Source: Hahella sp.
Lineage (GTDB): Bacteria > Pseudomonadota > Gammaproteobacteria > Pseudomonadales > Oleiphilaceae
Length of the DNA stretch: 64,000 nucleotides
Reading direction: 5' to 3'
Assembly: GCA_028280065.1 (NCBI GenBank)
Contig: JANQMN010000071.1
Span: 18,134-82,133 of the forward strand
In this document: in pieces, positions 10,401 to 19,100 of the stretch
How the letters are laid out: each line of letters opens with the position of its first letter
Position numbering within the stretch: the stretch's first letter is position 1
The notes under the pieces: model-generated
Database searches by the model: none
What the model was told of the DNA's origin: nothing
What the model saw: only the letters and a program-made list of their open reading frames with translations
Program-made: the position numbers and the translations under genes

Positions 10401-12775
10401 CGGCCGGGCGCCAGGCCAAGCTGCTGTCGGAAACCTATATCCAATGCCGGGAAGTGGCGAATTGCTACAACATGCTGGCAAATGCGATCTGGTACCTCAA
10501 ATCGCCGTTGAAAGAATGCTGCGACCTTTTTCGCAAAGGCATGCACCTCGGTTTGGAAAACGGCGAAATCGCCCGCGCCGGCATTAATCGGGGCAACATT
10601 CTGGTTACCGAGTTGTCACAGGGCAATACTCTAGAAGCCATCAAACACGACGCCTCGACAACTGAAAAATTCCTGATTAACAAAGCCGTGTTTCACCCTG
10701 TAACAGGATTCATCAAAAGACTTGTTATCGCTCTCACCGAAGATAGCGAGCAGACCTCTGAAGCGCTCAGCGCTTCGCAATTTAAACCGGAGCTTTATAC
10801 TCAGATACAGGGCAGTATGCATTATGCCTATCTATCGCACTACCGTGCACAGCTTTGCTTCTGGCAGGAAAACTATGCAGAGGCACTGAAGGAATGCAGG
10901 CGAACGGAAGAATTGGGCAGTTTGATTCCCAGTGTCTGCTGGAAGGCCGAACACTATTTACTGTACGGCCTGCTACTTTTACGTTTGCCAAATGAAGCAG
11001 ACGTCAAGGAGAACGAAAGTTACGTTCGAATGCACAAAAACCTGGAGGAACTCGCCCGTTTGTATGCCCCGAACTTTGAGCATAAGTATTTACTGTTGCA
11101 GGCGGAGAAGTCCCGCTGGTCAGGGGATGATATGCGCCTCACCTGCGGTTATTACCGGGATTCAATAAACTCCGCCCAACAGCATGGGTTCGTACAGTAC
11201 CAGGCGCTGGCCAGCGAGCTGTTCGCTGAGTTCTGGATGGACAATTACTACGAAACCCTGGCCGAACCCTACATAAACGAGGCGTTGTATTTGTACCGCC
11301 GCTGGGGCTGCCTGACCAAGGTTGTGCGCCTGCAGAAACGCAACCTATCCTTCCTGGCGAGATTCGAAAACCGCACCTGGCGCAGCCTTTCACGCTCCGA
11401 ATCCAGAGACAACGAGGCAAACCAAACCCTGGATATGGCTTCGGTGATGAAGTCGGCTCAAGTCATATCCAGTGAGTTACAAATCAAACAACTGTCAGCC
11501 AAGGTTTTGGAAGTTATCGCCGAATGCGTTGGGGCGACATCGGCATCCTTAGTAATTCAATTGGGCAATAGCGCGCGCGTTCATGCAACTGTGGATAGAG
11601 ACCAAACGATCAACATTCCGGAACCGCCGGTGCCTCTTGAGGAATGCAAGGAGCTACCGGTTAACGTGGCCAATTACGTGTTGCATAGCACTGAAATTGT
11701 CAATATAGGCGATGCGCTGATTGAACGGGCATTTGCGGACGACCCTTACATTATTTCTCACCAGCCGCGCTCCATTCTATGTGTACCAATCGAATACCGT
11801 GACAAGATAATGGGGGTTCTCTATCTGGAAAACCGTCTTAGCATCAATGCATTTACCGCCGATAGGTTAGCTGTCATTAATTTGCTGCTGGCCCAGGCGG
11901 CAATTTCGTTTGAGAATGCACAGCTCTTCAAGGAAGTGACACAGCTCAACCAGACGCTGGAGCAAAAAGTGGAGCAACGGACGGAAGATCTGAATCGGGC
12001 GGTCAGGGAACTGAAGTCAGCAAATGAAGATTTGAACTCGTTCAGCTACAGCGTGTCCCACGATTTAAGAGCTCCGCTCCGAAGCATGAAAGGTTTCAGC
12101 CAGGCGATTCTGGATGAATATGGCGACTCGCTTGAGGAGGATGTACACAGCATGCTAATGCGGATAATCCGCAACGGCAAGAAGATGTCCGATCTGATCG
12201 AAGGCCTTTTGGAGCTTTCCAGGGTTCAACGCCGCGAAATCCAACTCAACCGGGTTAATCTATCGGGATTGGTTGCCGAACTTTTCGGAGAAATGCGCGA
12301 ACGCAACCCGGACCAAAAGGTTTCCACCAATTACGTCAGCAATTGCTGGGTAGAAGCCGATGAACGCATGCTCTATTCCGCCCTGGAAAACCTGATAAAC
12401 AATGCCTGGAAATACACCAGCTATAATCCTGAAGGGCGGGTGGAGTTTGGCGTTTACCAGCAAAAAGGCACTAAAGTACCCTTCGGTGTCGGCGAAGTCC
12501 CCGGCGAAATCGCACCTGACCGGAATATCTACTTTATCCGGGATAATGGCGCGGGATTCGATACATCCCGAGCAGGAAAAATTTTTGGCAGCTTTCAACG
12601 CCTGCATTCGGAAAAACAATTCCAAGGCACAGGCGTCGGCCTGGCCACCGTCAAACGGGTGTTTGAAAAACACGGATGCAATGTCTGGGCGGATTCATCA
12701 CCAGATAAAGGGGCAACTTTCTACTTCACCTTAAAACCTGTCGGATATAAGACGGCAAACATCCTTCATTCGTAG
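7403..12775 (+). CDS. Ser/Thr kinase - AAA ATPase - GAF - histidine kinase fusion
   Basis: This 1790-residue multidomain signalling protein starts at TTG 7403, with GTGAGG six nt upstream. The N-terminal Hanks-type kinase (about 7-270) has Lys37 (VILKQL), an HKDLHPGN catalytic loop (Asp145) and DFG at Asp164. The usual HRDLKPxN loop is thus altered at two places. A STAND/AAA ATPase follows with a P-loop GYSGIGKS (345-352) and Walker B LFIDDLQWAD (about 470). A long helical TPR-like region spans about 700-1330, then a GAF domain (about 1360-1500), a HisKA domain with SVSHDLRAPL (His near 1552) and an HATPase (NLINNAWKYT, DNGAGFD, GTGVGLAT). This architecture is known as trifunctional Ser/Thr-protein kinase/ATP-binding protein/sensor histidine kinase. 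No REC domain is fused, so a separate regulator must receive the phosphate. The NRPS-PKS gene follows. Confidence 0.9.
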   Translation: MVTEIPGYSVKETLFSTENTVVLRVERNRDGVQVILKQLVTEYPTPGQLSRFSFGYEVLSQFDHPNIIKPLEWISGSGRIKREQDEESLDCHPAIIFEDLQCIDLFSFVKRFDNGYLPLESFLNIAVQLAEALSVVHYHQVIHKDLHPGNIIVNPDSGVTQIIDFGLASLLSREQPLLEAPDQIEGVLSFISPEQSGRMNRALDYRSDFYTLGATFYYLLAGHPPFEADDALGLVHAHIAKEQTPISEIRSDIPPVLSKIVDKLLKKTAEERYQSAIGLKQDLMKVRNAVATNKPVPNFPLGMEDISDRFQIPQKLYGREEEVENLMRCFFKAASGVPRMLSVSGYSGIGKSALVHEVHKPIAAYNGLFCAGKFDQFQKNIPYSALQTALKNWIQQTLALTEKRLAVKREQLCAQLGANARVLVDFMPEFALVLGELPPVPRLGADETQNRLHLVFQQFIKIITYERPLVLFIDDLQWADRGTLNLLPLLMSEEGCRLLVIVAYRDNEVSPNHPAIHTLNKIRSAEFNAGELTEITLGPLSLPQISDLLNDALHRPASEVKPLVNLVHVKTAGNPFFINEFLKTLYTEQLLNFDLSRQRWYWNIEDIKAKDITDNVVDLMLDKMEQLPQETQDLIQLAACVGSRFDLEMLARLADQSLIRVTRTIWPALRDGLLLQDGGDWYLGMIQQTTNQSPNSADFEHAPSQFTPMAPQCRFLHDRMLQAAYRSMSSNRRQDTHLTVGRMLLKHYDQDISNDDCFAIVGQLNKARSLIKDEQERQLLANLNLRAAKQAWNASVWQAASEYSEVGIEMLPENPWSSYFDEAIQLYHIKAECEYLRGNPQESEQYYEVLFTHLEDDLFRAQICSTRLIQSIGRGDWRQGVEFGYRGLSYIHLTLPAKTELSLAAETEQRFLTEYLKTHSINSVSTLPEMENPVSLTALCILANLAICGTILGRTDLRDYCTLKGCNMIFLEGKSDYAAMQLTCYAYYLQAIGHFDRANAAGRQAKLLSETYIQCREVANCYNMLANAIWYLKSPLKECCDLFRKGMHLGLENGEIARAGINRGNILVTELSQGNTLEAIKHDASTTEKFLINKAVFHPVTGFIKRLVIALTEDSEQTSEALSASQFKPELYTQIQGSMHYAYLSHYRAQLCFWQENYAEALKECRRTEELGSLIPSVCWKAEHYLLYGLLLLRLPNEADVKENESYVRMHKNLEELARLYAPNFEHKYLLLQAEKSRWSGDDMRLTCGYYRDSINSAQQHGFVQYQALASELFAEFWMDNYYETLAEPYINEALYLYRRWGCLTKVVRLQKRNLSFLARFENRTWRSLSRSESRDNEANQTLDMASVMKSAQVISSELQIKQLSAKVLEVIAECVGATSASLVIQLGNSARVHATVDRDQTINIPEPPVPLEECKELPVNVANYVLHSTEIVNIGDALIERAFADDPYIISHQPRSILCVPIEYRDKIMGVLYLENRLSINAFTADRLAVINLLLAQAAISFENAQLFKEVTQLNQTLEQKVEQRTEDLNRAVRELKSANEDLNSFSYSVSHDLRAPLRSMKGFSQAILDEYGDSLEEDVHSMLMRIIRNGKKMSDLIEGLLELSRVQRREIQLNRVNLSGLVAELFGEMRERNPDQKVSTNYVSNCWVEADERMLYSALENLINNAWKYTSYNPEGRVEFGVYQQKGTKVPFGVGEVPGEIAPDRNIYFIRDNGAGFDTSRAGKIFGSFQRLHSEKQFQGTGVGLATVKRVFEKHGCNVWADSSPDKGATFYFTLKPVGYKTANILHS

Positions 12776-13158
12776 CAACGCGCTTTTTCTTGCAATTTGC
12801 GAATCGAGCCACATAAGTTCTCATCCAGAACCGCTATTTTTTGATTGAAATTTATCACGGCACAGGTACGTGTCATCAAAATCAACTCTTAAGACTATAA
12901 CCGTGGAAGAATTGCGACCCGTCACTGAGGGTTTTTCGCGAATTTCGATCTGACTCCACGACCCCCCATGGATGGCCGGGGCCTTCACACATTTTCAGGA
13001 TAGATACTGGTGATTAGCACCAGCTTATAGAAAACGGAATTCCTATAGAGCTTCTGATCACCATCAAGCAGGGATGCATGACAAACATTCCTGCACCGTT
13101 GATTCGAATACCTAACAACATTCGAATCCCTTTCAACAAATGGAGTGTGAGGAATAAA
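12776..13158. other. Leader/intergenic region upstream of the NRPS-PKS
   Basis: No gene is visible here. It contains an inverted repeat CTGGTG-N5-CACCAG at 13007-13023 and the stronger repeat at 13101-13128, listed separately. An in-frame ATG at 13078 could extend the NRPS by 27 residues, but that start would run through the second repeat and has no clear Shine-Dalgarno. Confidence 0.5.
13101..13128. promoter_or_regulatory. Perfect 9-bp inverted repeat in the NRPS-PKS leader
   Basis: GATTCGAAT and ATTCGAATC are exact inverted copies separated by 10 bp (centres 19 bp apart), ending 30 bp before the chosen NRPS start at 13159. The half-site itself contains the palindrome ATTCGAAT. It may be a dimeric regulator's operator or a leader hairpin that affects translation. 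Which protein would bind is not visible. Confidence 0.5.
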
Positions 13159-16100
13159 ATGACTAAAGTTACAGAAGAAATCTCAACAGTACCCCTAAGT
13201 CTCGGACAGGAGGCCATGTGGGTTCAGCATAAGCTCGCTGACACCGCTGTTTACAACAACCATTTCGTCTGGGAATTGCCGCCAGACATCGATCTGCAAA
13301 CGTTAAGACAAACAATTTGCTGCCTTACCGCCAGACACCTGGCCCTTAGAGCCACATACCACTTTGCCGGTGGCGCAGTCATGCTGACAGACAATCCGGA
13401 CTATGCAGGGGAGATTCGAGAACAACGGATTGATGATCTTGAGGATGATCAACTCAAAGCCGTGCTCGACCGGGAGTTGAACTGCCGGTTCAATTTGTCG
13501 GAGCAGCCTGTGGTCTACTGGAAGCTCTTCAGAAGAAAAACCCTTGCCCCCGTCTTTGGCTTGTTTATGCAGCATACCAATATCGATCTGTGGTCCTGCA
13601 TGGTGGTTCTTAATGAACTCAGGGATGTATTTTCCCATATTTCCGCAACAGGAGAGCCGCCAAAGGCTAGGGTATCCTGCAACTTAAGCCAATACAACGC
13701 TTGGCAGAGGAAGTACCCGGATACAGAGGGGAGCGTGGGAGAAAAAAACTACTGGAACAAAGCCCTGCAGTCTGCTTCCTTTGCCTTAAATCTGCCGACG
13801 GATTATCCGCCGCAGGATAAACTCGGCTGCCGTGGGGAATACTATCAGTTCTTTCTGGACCAGCAGGCGGTGGATAAGCTTCATCAAGTCGCCAAATCAC
13901 AGGGTGTTTCGCTTTTTGCGATTTGGTTCAGTCTTTATCATTTGCTGTTACACCGCCTCACTCAACAGGAGGACATTGCGGTCGGCACCGCCGTGGGAGG
14001 CCGAACGGAGCAGTTCGGCAAAACCTTCGGCTACCTGTCAAATTCACTCGTCATTCGGCATATACATCACACCTCGGGTACTTTTATCGACTACCTGCTT
14101 GAGTTCAATCAAGCCATCGACAAGGGTTTGCAACACCAGTTATATCCCTATTCCCAGGTAATAAAGAATCTGGGAGACAGCCTGGGCACGCCCAAGAATT
14201 TTCAAACCATATTCGTCTGGGAGAACATCAATCGTTTTGAAAACCGCGACGAAGCATTCGTGCATCTGGACGATAACGGCCGTCAAATCTGGGATTTCAA
14301 AAAGGCCGGTACCTGGAAACGTCTTACCCGTAAGCAGCAGTTGGACGATATGCAACTGGTTTTCAGGCTGAACAAGTTCAAAGAGAGGCTGCTGGGTGCG
14401 ATCGATTACAACACCGATTTGTTCAAACTTGAAACCATCCGAAGGTTTGCCGAAATCTTTAATAATCTTTTGGCCCAGGTGGCGGAAGATCCCGGTATTC
14501 CGCTGGCGCAACTCTCGCTACTTCCGGACAACGAACGGGAAAAAATTGCTTATCGCTGGAACGATACGACGGAATTCTTTTCCTTGGCAGACTCCTTTCC
14601 CGATTCTTTTGCCCGCAACGTCCTTCGAACCCCCGAAAAAACGGCCTTGGTTCATGGCAGGTCAACCTACACCTACGCCGCAGTCAACGAACGCGCCAAC
14701 TTGGTAGCGCAGAGCTTGTTAGCGCAGCATCTGCAAGCGGAAAACATCGTTGGGGTATTTCTCGACCGTTCGGCAGACGCCGTTATTGCGATCCTCGGCA
14801 TCATGAAAGCAGGCGGCGCCTACCTGCCGCTGGACCCGGACTACCCCCCGGAACGCTTGAAATACATTATTGAAGATGCCCGGCCCGCATTTATCATTAG
14901 CGACCGCAAGCTGCAAAACCGGATTCCTGCGAATTCTGCCGAGACACAGCTATTTTTCATGGAAAGAGCCGTTGAAGACAGCCGGACTCCGACCCAGGCA
15001 CTTCCCACAATCAAGCCATCGCAATTGGCATATGTTATTTATACTTCAGGATCCACAGGCAAACCGAAGGGAACACTGATTGAGCACAGCGGCCTGATTG
15101 CGCAAATCCATGCGCAAGCCAAGACATTCGGCATCGACCAGGACGACAATATACTGCAGTTTGCATCATTGAACTTCGATGCCTCTATCTACGAAATCGT
15201 TGCAGCCTTACACAACGGCGCAACCCTCCATGTAGGCAATAGAAAGGAGCTGTTGGGTGATAATTTACTGCGTTTTCTAAAACAGCATGAAATTAGCTGG
15301 TGTTTAATTCCACCCGCGCTGTTAAGTGTCTTAACCCCGGAAGACCTGCCTCGGCTGAAGACCCTGATCGTGGGAGGCGATGCCTGCTCTCAGGAACTCG
15401 CTAAAAAATGGTCTGTCGGTAGAAACTTCTACAATGCCTACGGGCCGACCGAATCCACCATAGTGGCAACCATTGCCAAGGTAGACGGCTCCACTCCTCC
15501 CCCAATCGGCAAGCCCATCGCCAACACCCAAACCTATATCCTGGATCCCAATTTACATCCGCAGCCCATCGGCATTCCCGGCGAACTTCATATTGGCGGC
15601 GCATGCCTGGCCAGGGGTTACCTGAATCGGCCGGATCTGACCTCGGCTAAGTTTATTTCCAATCCGTTTAATCAGGATCCCCGCGCGAAACTTTACAAAA
15701 CCGGAGACCTTTGCCGCTATCGGGAAGACGGCAATATCGAATTTCTCGGTCGCATCGATCACCAGGTAAAAATACGTGGTTTCAGGGTAGAACTGGGCGA
15801 AATTGAGTCTGTCCTGAGAGAGCACCCGAAAGTCCATGATGTGCTCGTCATGGCTCGCAACGATTTGCCGAGCAGCGACGAAACCAGTCAGCAACTTGCC
15901 GCATATGTGGTGAAAAAAGCCGATGCCACGCTGGACATCGAAGCATTGCGCAGCTTTTTGAAAAACCGCTTGCCGGACTATATGGTACCGGCAGGGTTTG
16001 TGGTTTTAGATGCCTTCCCAATGACTCCTAACGAAAAGATCGACCGAAAGGCATTGCCTATTCCGGAAGCCGGAACGGACCGCTCCAGGGCGTTCAAGCC

Positions 16101-19100
16101 CCCACGAAATGCTATCGAGCGCCAAATCGCCGAAGTTTGGCAGCAATGCCTGGGAATAACAGAAGTCAGTGTCGTCGAAAATTTCTTTGACCTTGGCGGC
16201 CACTCATTATTGCTGGCACAGATTCATAACCTTTTGCCCGAGCATCTTCGCGAAGAACTGGAAATGGTGGACCTGTTTCATTACCCCACGATTCAGTCGC
16301 TTGCCAGCCATCTTGAAAGCAATCTTGAAGAGGAAACTGATTTTATTGAGCATGACGATCATGCGGAACGATTGAATCTGCGGCGCCGGCAGATGGAAAG
16401 CCTCGGCGAGGTGCGAATTGCGATTGTCGGCATGGCGGGACGTTTTCCGGGCGCTGAAACAGTTAACGAGTTTTGGGACAACATCTGTCAAAAAACTGAA
16501 AGCATCAGCTTCTTTTCCCCCGAACAGTTACGCGCGGCACGAGTGCCCGAAAGCTTGTACGTGCAGCCAAATTATGTTCCCGCAAAAGGCATCTTGCGTT
16601 CCATTTCTGAATTTGACGCTAATTTCTTCAACTTCACTCCTCGCGAAGCGGAAATTACCGATCCACAACAGCGGGTATTTCTGGAATGTGCCTGGGAAGC
16701 GTTGGAGGATGCCGGCTGTGTGGTTTCAGATTTCGACGGGCGCATTGGCGTCTACGCCGGTATCGGATTGAATCGCTACCTGATGAGCAATCTGTCACCG
16801 CACACCGATTTGATCGCGGCAGTTGGCGACTATCTCCTGACAATAGGCAACGACAAAGATTTTCTCAGCTCCAGGGTGGCATACAAGCTTAATCTGGATG
16901 GCCCTGCCATGGTTTTACAAACCGCCTGCTCAACCTCGCTTGTCGCCGTGCATACCGCCTGTCAGGCGTTATTGAATGAGGATTGCGACGCGGCCCTGGC
17001 CGGAGGTGTTTCGTTCGGCAGACTGAACAAGACCGGATACTTGTATCAGGAAGGCATGATTATGTCTAAAGACGGTCACTGCCGGGCCTTCGATGCCGAA
17101 GCATCGGGCACGGTGCCGGGTCAGGGATGCGGTGTAGTGGTGCTGAAAAGATTGGATGATGCGTTGCAGAACAATGACCACATCTACGCCATTATCAGCG
17201 GTTCCGGGACCAACAACGACGGTTCCAATAAAACAGGCTATACTGCTCCTTCGATCGAAGGACAGGCCAAGGCGATCAAAATGGCACAGGCAAGTGCCAA
17301 CATCTCGGCATCACAAGTCAGTTATGTAGAAGCCCACGGCACCGGAACTTCCATAGGCGATCCCATTGAAATGGAAGGGCTGCAACAAGCTTTCAAAACG
17401 AATGGCAATACCGGCAAGACCGGGAGTTGTGCCATCGGCGCCGTAAAGACCAACATCGGCCATCTGGATGCGGCTGCCGGAATCGCCGGACTGATTAAGA
17501 CCGCCAAGGCGCTAGAGATGAAAAAACTGCCGCCTTCGCTCAACTTCTCGACCCTCAATCCTCAGATAAAACTGCGAAAATCGCCCTTTTACATCAATAC
17601 CGAACTCACCGACTGGGAAACTAACGACTCCCATCGATTTGCCGGTGTTAGTTCATTTGGGATGGGAGGCACCAATGCTCACGTTATCCTGACGGACGCG
17701 CCGAGCCAGATCAGATCTCGAAGCTACCGGCCTTGGAATATTGTTTTGCTGTCCGCCCGCTCAAAAACCGCGTTGGAAAAAATGACAGAAAGGCTGGTAA
17801 ACCATCTAAAAACGCATAAGAAGCAAAGCTTTGCCAATATCTGTTTTACCTTGCATAGTGGCCGCGAGGTGTTTCCCTATCGGCGTCACCTGGTCTGCAA
17901 AAACCGGGCAGAGGCAATAGCCAACCTCTCTCCGGTAAATCCTCGTCACGTCAATACCTCCCACTATGTGGACCGGGCGCACAAAATCATATTCATGTTT
18001 TCCGGTCAGGGCTCGCAATACAAGAACATGGGACAATTTCTATATCGGGTCGAAAAACCGTTCAGGGAATCCATAGATCTTTGCCGCAATATGTTAAAGA
18101 ACAAGTTTATCCAGATTTTTGAGGAGCTTAGCAGCGAAGACATTCATGGTTTCACCGACAAACTACATCAAACTTATATCACCCAACCGGCGCTATTCAT
18201 TTTTGAGTATGCGCTTGCCAAAATGCTTATCTCATGGGGATTAAAACCCGATCTGATGATCGGCCATAGTTTGGGGGAATTTGTGGCGGCCTGTTTGGCA
18301 GGAGTATTTACCCTTGACCAGGCCCTTGAACTGGTGACCATTCGCGGCTATCTGATTCAGGGTTTGGCAGCCGGCGATATGTTGTCAGTTAACCTTCCGG
18401 AGGAAGATGCGGCGTTGCTGACCCATCACGACGTCTCGCTGGCGGCAGTGAACGGAGCACGCCGTTGCGTGCTTTCCGGTTCCGGCAAAGCCATTCAATA
18501 TCTGCACAATCTGCTGGATGAGCGCGGTGTCGACAACCGGATTCTGCATACCTCTCATGCCTTTCACTCCCATATGATGGACCCTATTCTGGAAAGGTTC
18601 CGCGGCTATGTCGCCAGACGTCAACCACAAGCGCCGCAAATTCCCTTTATATCAAGTGTCAGCGGCAAATCGATTACTCCCGAACAAGCACAATCTCCCG
18701 ATTATTGGGTGCAACACCTGCGGCAGACCGTCCGCTTTCACGACGGGCTCAACAGTATTTTTTCCAATGCGGAGCAAGATGAAGCATGCTTTTGCCTGGA
18801 AATCGGTCCGGGTAAGGTCCTGTCTTCACTGGCAAACCAACACCCTGCAAAACGTGCTCAAGACTGGATTTCACCCACAGTTCATCACGCCTATGAGGAT
18901 ATCTCCGACACGGAATTTCTCCTGAAAGTCATCGGCCGCCTGTGGGAGCAAGGTGTCAAGATCGACTGGGATGCTTTTCACAAAGACCGGCAACATTATC
19001 GCGTACCCTTGCCAACCTATCCCTTCGAACGCAAACGCTATTGGGTAAGTTCTCAAGTAGCCGAAAGCGGGGTCGCCGAACTAACCCCTCAGCCCACTGA

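Noticed and set aside
12868..12890. Possible third copy of the dispersed repeat (GTCATCAAAAT match)
   Set aside because: Only about 12 bases match, with none of the flanking repeat; likely chance.
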